DNA of 64,000 bases from Lepisosteus oculatus (Eukaryota > Chordata > Actinopteri > Semionotiformes > Lepisosteidae), in the NCBI RefSeq assembly GCF_040954835.1, contig NC_090723.1, positions 9,930,001-9,994,000 on the forward strand. Reading direction: 5' to 3'. This document shows, one piece after another, positions 20,673 to 31,978 of this stretch (the stretch's first letter is position 1; the number at the start of each line of letters is the position of its first letter). Position numbers and translations under genes: made by a program. The notes below the pieces were generated by a model. That model was not told the origin of the DNA. It was given only the letters and a program-made list of their open reading frames with translations, and ran no database searches.

Positions 20673-21399
20673 ATGTGCTGTGTGATCCATATCGGGGGCT
20701 CCAACTTGAATGCAGGGGGACACATGAATGGCTTCAGGACACATAATACCAGATTGACTGATTGATCTAGATCGGTCATTGATTGACACCTTTAAAACCA
20801 CATGGACGAGGGCTCCCCAGGGCCAAAGTGAGCTGAGCTTTCACCCACGACAGCAGTGCACAGTTGAGTTTAAATTGGCCATTCCGAAAGGCCCCAAGCT
20901 GACAGACACTCAGCACGTTAATGACATTTCCTCTTTGGCCTCTTCGCTCACAGGAGATCACATTAACTGCTGCTCCTCCTAATGGGTTTGTTTCCTGCAG
21001 CTTTCTCAGCGCTGGGTCTTCTGTTCGCACACGACAGAGGGCCCATCAATCATTTTCACACTCCGCCTGCCCATGAGGGTGACACTCATAATCTCTCCTG
21101 TAATCTCCTGCTCAGCTGTCTGGAACACCGAGGAGCTGTGAGAGATGATGAATGACAAAAGGCATGAGGCCTAATCTACGTGCAGATTCCAGAAGCTTTG
21201 ATTTCATTCAGGGAGATGATCTCAGCGTGACAGGCCCCTGCCTGAAGAATGTGTGGGATGTCTCTTCCTCTCTCCCTCCGTGAATCGCAGAGAAGCCACC
21301 TGCTCACTGCAGGTCAAGACTCCGCTACAGTTCAATACATTGAACGCTAGAAAACAAAAAAGCTAAGACAAGGCCCCGAGCTACAAATACATCCTGTTC
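20673..21399. other. Intergenic, nothing recognised
   Basis: No coding exon or element was recognised in this stretch. Confidence 0.4.
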
Positions 21400-22400
21400 T
21401 CACAGGATTAAGGCACTAAGACCAGAAAAACAGTTACAAATGAGAGGAGGCCAGTCGGCCTGTTTGGTAGTTAGTACCTTGAATCTAATCCAGACATTAT
21501 GTGAAAGAAACCAGGGTTTCAGCTTCAACCACATGGCTGGGTAACTTGTTCCACACTCCCACCACCCTCTGGGTAAAAATGTTTCTTCTTTTCTCATTGA
21601 TCTCCCTTTTAAAGGCACTTCCGCATAGTTTTCCCCCGTTCTGTTCACTTTCATTCTGATAAAACCCACTGGGTTGCCCTTGGCAACTCTTTTGAGGATC
21701 ATGAATACTGGCCACAGGTGCTGTGGTGGTCTTCTCTGGGTCTTTTTTAAAAAGGTTTCGTTCTTTCAGTGCGCCAGTGCAGAACCTTCCTGTAACTCCC
21801 AGACTGCACCTGGTTGTTTTTCTGCTGCTCTGGAATCAGCCCAGAGAATGTGTTTTGTAATGAAGTGTCTCTTTAAACCGTTTCCGTCTCATCTTTATTG
21901 TTTCCCTATCCATCTTATCCAGTTCTACTTCTCTTAAACCCCCCTTCCTTCCAAGTGAGCTTTTCTGGGTTTACACCCCTTTTGGCATCACCTGTCTGTA
22001 CACTTTCAAAATACACTGTAAAACACCCCCATTAGGATCACAGTTGCCCGATGATCCTCTCACCTCTCCGTGCCTCACTCTGCCCCGAATGTTCGATTAG
22101 AAGAGATCTATACAAGCACGTCCTGTTGTAGCAGCTCACATACCGGTGAGAAAGCAGTCACATGTACCATTTCATTTCCTGCTGCCGAGTGTTGCTGTAG
22201 GTCTTCTCCAGTCTGCGTTGGGAAAGTCAAAGCTGCCCATTAAAACTACTTCTTTAGGACTTAAGTTCTTAATTTCATGATCGATAGAATCGATACCTGC
22301 ATTTGGTGGCCTGTAGCATACCATTAGACGATCAGTACAGAATGTTTTTTTGACTAATCTGATCCATATCGATAAAGACACTTTTGAATCCTGGTTGCCA
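21400..22400 (-). mobile_element. Broken CR1/L2-like LINE fragments
   Basis: Reading the minus strand, 22172-22381 encodes a piece of an endonuclease domain (VCYRPPN, then EVVLMGSFDFPNADW). The segment 21497-21715 encodes the C-terminal end of a LINE protein (RRNIFTQRVVGVWNKLPSHV). The frame is broken between and after them, and most of the reverse transcriptase is missing. The two parts are in the same orientation and order as in a LINE, so they are probably remnants of one insertion with a large internal deletion. Boundaries are approximate. Confidence 0.6.
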
Positions 22401-22879
22401 TTCTAGATCGGGGAGCCTTATAGTAAAGTGCAGCAGTAAAGACTTCTGAACCGAGTGTCAAAATCAACCATCCCCAATGTCTTCAGAAATGAAGTCCTAG
22501 AATAACCCTCCAGAAACTGAATGTTGATGAAGAGCACAGGGCTGCCACCTCCACAGGTACAGCACACAGGGAATGGACATACCCTCTCCCTATAGCACTG
22601 GAACACAAAGAACTTCCTTGCCATCCCAAAGTCTGACCACGGTTCCCAAACCCGCACTGACAGGGTGTGGCGCCCTCTGCACTCATTTTTAATGCCTTTG
22701 TTTGCTTGATTCGTGTTGCTTTAGCCGAGAGTTTAAAAAAAAAAAGCTAACAAGCAGCGAAGACAAAACGAGGATAAAGCCCGTTGACGACGAACGCCTG
22801 TGGTCGTCTTCAAATGTGCTTTCGCCCGTTTAGGTTTCCATGCGTCTAAGATAAAGAGGCACGGATAGAAAGCGAACAC

Positions 22880-23065
22880 ATAAGATTTCTCCCAGCCGGT
22901 GCGGATCCACTCCGCTCCTGCAAGAGCCAGTGAGAAGCAGGGACCCAGCCGGAGCAGACGGCCCTGGGGCGGAGGCGCGGAGGCGCCGCCGGAGCCGGAG
23001 CGCAGCTTGTAGAGACAGGGAGGGGCCGCCTGCAGCAGCGGCAGGATGGTAAGGGCGGCCGGCGG
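22880..23065. other. GC- and CpG-rich patch
   Basis: The block is GC-rich with many CpG sites. On the plus strand it ends GCGGCAGGATGGTAAGG, which could be an ATG directly followed by a splice donor, with a CATAAATAC sequence just after. No protein family is recognisable on either strand, so calling an exon here is not justified. The flanking 22401-22879 and 23066-23630 hold nothing recognisable. Confidence 0.35.
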
Positions 23066-23635
23066 TGCATAAATACAGCACGGAAATTGAACACAGGTGC
23101 GCGAAGACCTGGGCGGTAACGAGACTACTTAATGTTTATTACACTGTCACTTTAAGAAGTCTTTGCCCTCCCTTGGCTGTATACAGAGTTTAAACAAGTT
23201 TAGAACAGGTGTGGTTTCTATCCTGGGGACAGCGTGTTTGAATGTTGTTTGGACCAAACAGACGTCCCAGTGTCTGTAACAGCGCTTAGTGAGCAGTGAG
23301 AGTGCTCTGGTACTTGGAAAAACCTGAATGTGCAGGACCCCTTGTCCTCCTTCTGTTACTCATGATAACAGCCCTTATAACCCTTAGATGTAGTATAATA
23401 ATAAATACTGTTTTGAAAGCATAGATAATGCCCTTTAAATATCTTACAAAGCCTCTGATTGTCGTCCGAGCTACAGTATATAATGGTTGAAATGTCACCT
23501 TATTAAAAATAGTATAAACCCCCCTAACAGCAAATTCGTTATCTTATCAAGACAATTTGATGCGGTCAAATGAGACAGGATTCAGCTTTTCTAAAAAGAA
23601 TTGGCACACAAGATCTTGAACTGCGCGACTCCTTT

Positions 23636-23641
23636 TTTATT
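23636..23641 (-). promoter_or_regulatory. Candidate poly(A) signal of keratin gene B
   Basis: AATAAA on the minus strand lies about 155 bp downstream of the gene B stop codon, in a T-rich (plus strand) context. Confidence 0.55.
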
Positions 23642-23793
23642 TCTTTCTTTTTTACGGGAGAGGACAAGCAGGAGCAGAGAAAAACAGGGGTGCTGAATGA
23701 TGTCACAGGTCAGGGTGCGCGCCGCCGGTTCTGGGAGATCCGCGCCCTTCCCTCTCTCCTGCCGGCTCCCCGGGAGTCATGGCAACAGGGGCC

Positions 23794-26700
23794 CTACTTC
23801 TTCAGCACCTCCACGTCCTCCGTGCGCGACACCACCTTCCCGTCCACCACCTCCTCGATCACCGTCCTCACCTTCCTGGTCACCACGGGCTCTGCGGGGC
23901 GGGACGGGAGCGGCTGTTAAACACGGGGGGGCGCAGCGAGCCCGGGGGTCCGCCCGAAGCTACCGGGAGAGCGAGCAGTTTTACCTGGCTTGGGCGGCTT
24001 GGGCAGCTCTTGTTTCACGACTTCCACCTTTGTCGTTTTCACAGACCCTCTCCTGCAAAGAGGAATAAAAAAGGGCTGTAGTACCGTTGAAGGGGCTCTG
24101 CAAGCCAAGACCCCAGCCCCCAGCCCCCAGCCGAGCCCCCCCCTGTGCTGCAGCTGACCCCACTCACCCCACGTCCTCCCCGTCCAGCAGGCGCCGGTAC
24201 TCGGCGATCTCCATCTCCAGCCGGGTCTTGATGTCCAGCAGGATGCGGTACTCGCTGGACTGCCGCTCGGTGTCCGCGCGCACCTGCCCCAGCTCCGTCT
24301 CCAGCATGTTGATGGCGCCCTGCAGCTGGGTCAGCTGCCTGCTGTAGCGGGCATCCGTGTCCGACAGGGTGCCCTCCAGCGCGGCTTTCTGCGGGAGACA
24401 GTACCACAGGGGGGTCAGCTCACAGGGTGGGGGCCCGTCTGACTGTCACAGGGGCCGAACCCCAGCTGTGCGATAATGCAGGACTGAGGTTTCACAGGCA
24501 ATCAATTATTAATAATTATTATTAATCCCAGGCATTTAAAGGCCCCCAGTTCCCTGGCTGCAGTATGGATCCAGAACCGCCCTCTTGCTCACCAGGCTGA
24601 GCTGGGTCTGCAGCTCGATCTCCAGCCCCTGCAGGGTCCTCTTCAGCTCGTTGATCTCGCTCCGGCTGGTCTGGATGGCCTCCGTGCTGGTGCTGACCTG
24701 CTTGTTGAGCTCGTCAAACTGCGGGAGGGAAACAGCAGGAGGTCAGCATCTCTGTGGCAGACTCCCCTCCCCCCCAGCCTGCTCCTACACCAGGCTGCTG
24801 CGCATTGGCAAACTGAATGTGCTGGCCCCTGGAGGTGCCCTCTGGTTCCGTACCCTAATTTTGACTCTCATGAGGCAGGGAGGCTCAAATCTATCAACAT
24901 CTTAACACGCAACATAGTATAATGATCAATCACGAGTTTTAATCTTAGCTGCAGATTTTGCCAGTTGGGTAACTGAACTGAAGAACAACAGCTAGAATTG
25001 CTGAAGGAGGGATGTTTCTGTAGTGCCTGGTTCATTAGTCCACTGTGCTCCTCGCTATGCCCAGGGTGATGCCCAGCGCGATGCCTCACCTTGTCCTTGT
25101 ACCAGCCCTCCATGTCCCGGCGGTTCTTCTCGGCGATGCCCTCGTACTGCGCCCGCATCTCCTCCAGCACCCTGGTCAGGTCCTGCTGGGGCGCCGCGTC
25201 CACCTCCACGTTCACAGAGCCTGAGGACATCTGGGCGCGCACAGCCGCCAGCTCCTGCAAGAGCGCCCACAGGGCGAGAGTCAGGGGGCGGGAGAGGAGC
25301 AGGAATGGCACACATTCGCCCTGCGCTCGGAGCTACAGTGACCTCTCTGTGGGGTCTGGGCAAAAAGCAGTCCGCTGGAGACAGGGTGAAGTATTCAAAC
25401 CTCCTTTCAGTCTCATCCTGCGAGGATTTGCATGTATTCTTATTTTAACAAACAGTATTGGAAGAAGTGATGATGACGTTCTGGATCAGTGCTCTAAGGT
25501 TCAGGACTGATCTGCTCCTCTTTTGAGGGTCCTGCGCCCCTGCGCCCTAGACCCACCTCCTCGTGGTTCTTCCTGAGGAACACCAGCTCCTCCTTCAGGC
25601 CCTCGATCTGCAGCTCCAGGTCGGCTCTGGCCAGCGTCAGCTCGTCCAGCACCCTCCTCAGCCCGGCGATGTCGGCCTCCACGGACTGGCGCATGGACAG
25701 CTCGTTCTCATACCTGCGGGGAGAGGCGGGAGGGGACGGTTCTCACTGGCCTGCGGAGCGCGGATCCCCCCCAGAACATACCAGAATGTCCTGAAACACA
25801 TCCAGACCCCTTATGTGCACGAGTGTCTGTATCAGGTGTTCTAGACCAGGTGCTGTGGTGTTTGTGTCTGCTCGGGTTTGTGCTTGGCATTGTGCCACAC
25901 GCATGGGATGTCTGCTTCAGGACTGCTCTAGTCTCCCTCCGCACGGCTTTGTCTGCCTCCTCTGGGGTCTTTTTTAGCCCCTCTGGTGACGCGGCACCGC
26001 AAATGCATCGTGGGTATGTGGGCTGTCGGACTCACTTGACTTTGAAGTCGTCCGCGGCCAGCTTGGCGTTGTCGATCTGCAGGATGGTCCTGGCGTTGTC
26101 CATGGTGGCAAAGTGGATCTGCGGGGACATGAGAGGAATGAACTCGGTTACAGCAGACAGCTTTAGAAGGGGAAACGGGTTCAAATCCGAAAATGGGCAC
26201 TTACAATTCAAGTTTCTCATCGTTGCCTATAGGGATAAAAACCAGAACGATAAATCTATTTTAGTACTTCACTCGACCTACACCGTTGTCTAGCCGCGGG
26301 CTTTTTCCCCTCTAGAGATAATTAGCAACGCGTGTGGTAGTTTTAAAATCCTCAGCGGGTTGATAACGGAACCCGATGCCCTCCTTTGTTTTCTGGTGAC
26401 GCGTGTCCTGAAAGACAATGTGACGCGGAGCTCGGTGCGGATTGATCTCTCATTAGGCGTTTAGCCGAACGGCTCGGTCTGCATTATTAACCAACTCATT
26501 CTCCTGGACAGCGCAACGTTTTTTTTCTTACTGTGAAAAACAAAACCATTTCGAAAATTGCCTCTCACGGGTAAAAATGAAACAGTTTTGTTTGAAAGCA
26601 GTGTTAGCTTTAATAGGAGCGAGCGTCAGTCACGCATTTCCGACTTCCCAACAGTCGGCTTTGGCGACGTTTTCACTGTCTAACCGCTCCTGCCAGTTTC

Positions 26701-27406
26701 TGTGAATTATTTTCACTAACTGCCCTGCAGTCACACTTTCTGCGCGGAGCGGGTGTGAACGCGATTTCAGACTCGCACCTGCGGTCTCACCGAATTCCGC
26801 TGCACCGGGCGTTTATTTACCCCACAGCTCGTAATACTGCGAAAACACTATTTCATATCATATTTATCACAGTGAGAAGAATGAGTGTGCCCTTCAACAC
26901 CCTGTGGAAGTGTGTGAATTCACAAAGCTTGCGGACAGGTACTGTACCTTTTGGCGCAGGTCGGCGATGGTCTTCTCGTAGGCGCTGTAGTCCCGGGCGA
27001 CCGGCGCTCTCTTCTCGTACCACTCCCGGATCTTCCGCTCCAGCTCGCCGTTGGCGGCCTCCAGCGAGCGCACCTTCTCCAGGTAGGTGGCCAGGCGGTC
27101 GTTCAGGTTCTGCATGGTGGCCTTGTCGTTCAGAGACACTTCTCCGCCGCCCCCGAGGGCGCTGGACAGGGAGAAGCCGCCGCCGCCGCCCCCGGGGGCG
27201 CTGGACAGCGAGAAACGGCCGCCGTAGCCGCCCCCGGCGGCGCTGGACAGGGAGGACGCGGAGCTATAGGAGATCCTGGCACCGCTGCCACCAGCCCCGG
27301 CGTAGACGCTGGGCGCCCGCGCCGCGGACATGCGTGGGTTGTACCCCCCGGAGAGTGACCTGGAGGAGTAGCTGGTGTAGCCTCTGCTTGACAGTGTCTG
27401 AGCCAT
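23794..27406 (-). CDS. Gene B: type I keratin, complete, 458 aa
   Basis: An acidic keratin: partners with a type II keratin in a heterodimer that builds epithelial intermediate filaments. Exons (minus): 26948-27406, 26036-26118, 25557-25713, 25090-25254, 24593-24718, 24168-24388, 23985-24052, 23794-23891; lengths 459, 83, 157, 165, 126, 221, 68, 98 sum to 1377. All junctions are GT-AG and the phases fit. The head (about 95 residues) is Ser/Gly/Tyr-rich with GGGGGG runs and starts [20 protein letters not shown]. The rod starts [19 protein letters not shown], passes through [39 protein letters not shown] and [18 protein letters not shown], and ends [20 protein letters not shown] + GED. The short tail ends [20 protein letters not shown] + KK. 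Coil 1A is nearly identical in DNA to gene D, whereas exons 3-6 look more like gene C. Vertebrate orthology is not assigned. Confidence 0.93.
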
Positions 27407-27512
27407 GTTCTGTTTCCGAAGTAGCAAGATGGGTCGCCGAGTGGTGAGAGCGCTTGAGCAAATACCCCGAGTGACACTAAGAGCGCACGGTGGCAAAGTG
27501 CCCTTGGGAAGA

Positions 27513-27520
27513 TCTATATA
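27513..27520 (-). promoter_or_regulatory. TATA-like box of keratin gene B
   Basis: The minus strand reads GGCTTTATATAGATC about 107 bp upstream of the gene B ATG. That gives a predicted start site near 27485 and a 5' UTR of about 80 bases. A GGGGCGG-like GC box lies just upstream near 27534-27543. Confidence 0.55.
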
Positions 27521-28255
27521 AAGCCGAAAGACTGGGTGGGGCGGCCCATGGGCGTTTGTATCCTTTTGTGATTCATGCCTGCGTCCATTGAAAACGCCTG
27601 ACTGACGCGCTGCAGGTGAGCCCCCACCTACACCTGCCCGCGAGCCGCCGCCGCCCGCAGTCTGGCTGCGCTCCGCGTGAAGCCCTCACCCTCGGGTGTG
27701 TCTCCGCGAGCGCTGCCCCCCCATTACCCTCCTATTGTTTTCGGGCTCCACAACATCTGGTAGCCGGTCGGCAAAGTCGCGCATTCAGTTTTCCCTTTGA
27801 AAAGCTTTTGTGTCTCTTAGAACCTAACCTAATCACCCAATAATGCTTCATGCTGTATGTTATCTTATTACACAATAATTAGCAGAACATGACTGCATTT
27901 AATACAAGTCAACTATTATGGAAATAAAGAATAGCAGGGTTTTTATATCAAAATATCTGGATGAGAACGTGTTTCTCGGCATTGACTTGTTTCAATTGTA
28001 CCATTTTCTACGTTTAAACGCAATTGTTTATGTCCATATTATTGAGGCTGCTGATGTTATCAGTAAGAGTAACTCACCTAATAATGATTATTTCACAGAA
28101 AAGGAAACGAGATCAGAGCGATCTCCCACACGCACGTACTTGAAAGTAAGGTGTAGGATCTCGCTCCGGTCTCTTGTTTCCACATGACCGCGGGTGAGTT
28201 GCGCGCTTCAGACCCGACCTGAGCTGAGGGAGGAAAGGGGGTAAAAACAGCGTCT
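27521..28255. other. Upstream region of gene B, nothing further recognised
   Basis: Moderately GC-rich near the promoter and AT-rich at 27830-28090. No exon or element recognised. Confidence 0.4.
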
Positions 28256-28372
28256 GGAAATACCGCCCCGGGCTCCGGGCAGAGAACCGAGACCGAGCTG
28301 CCGAACCGCCCCGGGCTCCGGGCAGAGAACCGAGACCGAGCTGCCGAACCGCCCCGGGCTCCGGGCAGTTGC
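28256..28372. repeat. 43-bp GC-rich minisatellite, about 2.6 copies
   Basis: The unit begins CGCCCCGGGCTCCGGGCAGA and continues GAACCGAGACCGAGCTGCCG plus AAC. Two complete identical units and a partial third are visible. The open minus-strand frames here are repeat artefacts. Confidence 0.85.
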
Positions 28373-29589
28373 GTAGCAGCCGGGGGGTCCACACCCGGAC
28401 CTCACTCTAGCATGTCTGGAAAAAGACATGTTCATTTCTGCTTTATTTTGTGTTATCTGTATGACAAGCTAATTCAAAAGAATGAAGTCGAATTTGTGAA
28501 ACTAAACACAGGAACACGACTGCCTGTCAGTTAACTGAGTGATCTAAGTATGTCATCCGGCCGTAACTTGAAACACAGGTTATCGAGCTCAACAGCGTGC
28601 CTGGGCAGCCTGTTCAAGACCCCCACCTCCCGTCCTCAGTTTTAAAAGGTCTCTTCAGTTTCCACGAGTGTCTCCTGGTCCCTGTGTCGTGCTCGAGACT
28701 ACGATTTAATCTTTTTTCATTGACAAACACGGGAATGGAGGGCGCATATAAACACATAGGCTATATGCTAGTGCTTGTGTACGTTTTTACAGCTTTACTC
28801 TTCACTGTCCGTTCGCCCAACATCCGACAATGCGAGCTCGACACAGCCTTGAGCAGTGCGTGAAGGACTATCCCCGGGATCACCCTGTTTGTTATTCCCG
28901 ATCAGGTCCCTTAGGTGACACAAAGAGAAAAACAATCACCTCAAACACCTCATTGGGGGTTCGCCTCTCTCATGAGCGATACCTGGCGCAAGGCCTAGAA
29001 AGGCTCTGAGAGGATTTCTCTCGACTGCTCTTAGCAGTGAGGCGGGATGCCCAGCAGAGGGCGCCGGAGCTCCCAGCCGGTCCTCGCACAGAGGCAGACA
29101 GACCGGACAGGCTGGGTGAGCCAGCTCCAGGCGCGGGGGGGCGGGGGGGGGCACTGTTGTGTTTGGTTGCTGCAATCAGACACAGACCCTGCGCCGTGCG
29201 GACAAGAGGAACTTGCCTGACCTCCTGGAGACCCTGCGCCTCTCGCTGTGCAGGAAGAGAAGGCAGCGACACCTGTAGTACCGGAATTCGGGAGGTGACG
29301 GGGATTCAGGTGGGAACGGCCCTGCGGTCAGTCCAGTTCAGGAGCGAGGCGGTGGGTCTGGGTGGAATATGCACTGGGAATCTGCATTCCCTCCAGACGA
29401 GAGTGACGGGGCTCGGCTGAGAAGCTCTTCCCCCACCTCAGAGATTCTCCAGCCACCCAGGACTTTCACAACGAAGGAGGAGTGTTTTCTGATATCCAGC
29501 ACCCATTTCTCCCTCCCCTTGCTGTAAAGTCGCCTACCATACCGACGCCCAACTGAGCTCTTTACAGGTATGGTCAATTGTTGTTTCCA
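28373..29589. other. Intergenic between genes B and C, no gene recognised
   Basis: No exon was recognised. A strong CTCF-like motif, CCAGCAGAGGGCGCC, lies at 29051-29065 on the plus strand, and a poly-G patch at 29135-29150. Confidence 0.4.
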
Positions 29590-30172
29590 AACAGCCATGT
29601 CGGCAGCCATATCACCCTGCAACTCACAACTAGCAACCTGCTGAAGCTCAGCAGGTGTGAGCCTGGTCAGTACCTGGATGGGAGACCTCCTGGGAAAAAC
29701 TAAGGTTGCTGCTGGAAGAGGTGTTAGTGGGGCCAGCAGGGGGCGCTCACCCTGTGGTCTGTGTGGGTCCTAATGCCCCAGTATAGTGACGGGGACACTA
29801 GACTGTAAACAGGCCCTGTCCTTTGGATGAGACGTAAAACTGAGGTCCTGACTCTCTGTGGTCATTAAAAATCTCAGGTTGCTTCTCGAAAAGAGTAGGG
29901 GTGTAACCCCGGCGTCCTGGCCAAATTTCCCATTGGCCCTTACCAATCATGGTCTCCTAATAATCCCCATCTATGAATTGGCTACATCACTCTGCTCTCC
30001 TCCCCACTGAGAGCTGGTGTGTGGGAAGCGTTCTGGTGCACTATGGCTGCCGTCACATCATCCAGGTGGGGCTGCACATTGGTGGTGGTGGAGGGGATCC
30101 CCATTACCTGTAAAGCGCTTTGAGTGGAGTGTCCAGAAAAGCGCTATATAAGTGTCAGCGATTATTATTATC
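29590..30172 (+). mobile_element. 5S rRNA-derived SINE (SINE3-type), full-length copy 2
   Basis: This is the best-preserved copy. The 5S-like head (29592-29695) has GCAGCCATATCACCCTGCAA, AGCTCAGCAGGTGTGAGCCT and TACCTGGATGGGAGACCTCC. The central domain includes CCAGCAGGGGGCGCTCACCC, AAAGAGTAGGGGTGTAACCC, GGCCAAATTTCCCATTGGCC and CCCCACTGAGAGCTGGTGTG. The LINE-like tail reads GTAAAGCGCTTTGAGTGGAG, GTCCAGAAAAGCGCTATATA and a short ATT run. It lies just 3' of gene C, antisense to it. Confidence 0.85.
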
Positions 30173-30307
30173 ATTTTGGTTTATTTCAAGTACGAAATAG
30201 TCAAACTAAAAATCCGGAAAAAAAAGTCAAAGGGTTGTGTTGCAGAATGTTTTTAGGAAGGCTCAGGAAACGTCACAGGTGTTCACAACGCAAGCTCTGA
30301 GCTCTTG

Positions 30308-30313
30308 TTTATT
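30308..30313 (-). promoter_or_regulatory. Candidate poly(A) signal of keratin gene C (distal)
   Basis: AATAAA on the minus strand lies about 440 bp downstream of the gene C stop. A second AATAAA at 30470-30475 (about 275 bp downstream) is an alternative. Confidence 0.45.
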
Positions 30314-30749
30314 GTTTCAGAGAAGCAGTTTTCACAGATCTCCACTCAGCAGGCACTGAGGGTTGGTTTTCACACACAGCAAATCACTAATGCCCAGTTC
30401 CAAAGCATACAGGCATCTGGCATAGAGGCAAACAGCAATAAGCATTCATGTCAATGGGCGTGCATCGGGTTTATTTACTCATTACATGATATCAGCAGGG
30501 AGGTGTTCTGGCATGGCCAGGGAAGCGTTTGGAGACAGTGCAAGGAAGCTCACGTTACCCACACCCTGCGGGACAGATCGCGGCCGGCTGGAAACAGGCA
30601 GGAAACGGCCAATCTCAGGGCCTTGCAATTTCCGCTACGCAGGCAGAAAAACCACGTCCAGGCACAGATGGCAAAGTGCAGACGCAGCAAGAGGGGCTCT
30701 GAGGGGCTGCAGGCCCACAGCGCCTCCTGCAGGGCGGGCCGGGGCAGCC

Positions 30750-31940
30750 CTACAGCTTCTCCTCTACTTCCTTCACCTCCGAGGAGACCACCTTCCCGTC
30801 CACCAGCTCCTCCACGATCGTCTTGACCTTCCGCGAGCGCTCGGGGTTGGGGCTCGGGGGTGCCTCCGGCTGCGGCTCTGCACAGAGAGGCACTGCTTAC
30901 AAACAAGCACCCGCAGACTGAAGCACTTACAAAACTGTTCCGGCACAACGGGCTTTAAACAGCCGAAATATTCAAAAGACTAAAGATGTCAGTAGGGGAC
31001 CTACCAAACATGTCCTTATCCAGCTCAGAAGCCAGGTGTGTGCAGCTGTGCTGCTCTGCTCTGAGCTCAGCTGTCTCTGTCCTGGGACAGCTGGGAGATA
31101 CACACCTATTGCCCAGCACTGATCTGCAATGCCTTTGACAGACACTGAGCGTTTGGACAGATGTGCAGAGCCCGAAAGGAGAGAATGGAGGCTTTAACCA
31201 CCCGGATTGACATGACAATCCACTGTTACTGCACACAGCCCCCTGACAAGAGATCAGGAGCTTCCCGGAGCCGCCCTGGGCTGCTGCAGGCATGTCCTCC
31301 CACGTCACAGCAGCGAGACGCTGGGACACAAGCGCCTCACTGTTTGTTATTTTAACTCTGATGAAGACAGATGACAGATAAAGCCAACTGTTTTCTTAGC
31401 CATGAAATTGTTTTTCTCTTGACATGTTTCTCTAGATCCCAGGCTTTGGCGGTAATCCGTCAAAATCAGGCACATTCCTCAGTTACGCAACCCCCCACTA
31501 ATTGTTTTATCTGGAAGAGCTGCAAAGCTCAGTGACGCTCCGATGCAGGGAACGCACAGCAAACCCAGGCACTGGGAAGGGAGTTCACAACATGTCGGCC
31601 CTCCCTATTAATTTGTAGAAGAATGTGATCGTATCGCTGTTGAGTCACGGGCGATGTACAGTCTCACCTGGTGGGGGAATACATATCATGATGAGGTCCT
31701 TGGATTTCAAGCTAAATGAAAAGATAAACAGGCCTGGAATTAACATCACTACATGCATGGGATTAAAACAACAATTACACTGAACACTGATAGCTGATGT
31801 GTGGTGAGTGTTCTGGCGCACTATGGCTGCCGTCGCATCATCCAGGTGGGGCTGCACACTGGTGGTGGTGGAGGGGATCCCCATTACCTGTAAAGCGCTT
31901 TGAGTGAGGTGTCCAGAAAAGTGCTATGTAAGTGTAAGCA

Positions 31941-31978
<38 letters not shown>

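Noticed and set aside
26755..27447. 230-codon plus-strand Arg/Pro-rich frame
   Set aside because: Antisense shadow of the GC-rich exon 1 of gene B.
29592..29700. 5S rRNA gene
   Set aside because: Similarity is limited to diverged promoter-bearing parts and continues into a SINE central domain and tail repeated throughout the window.
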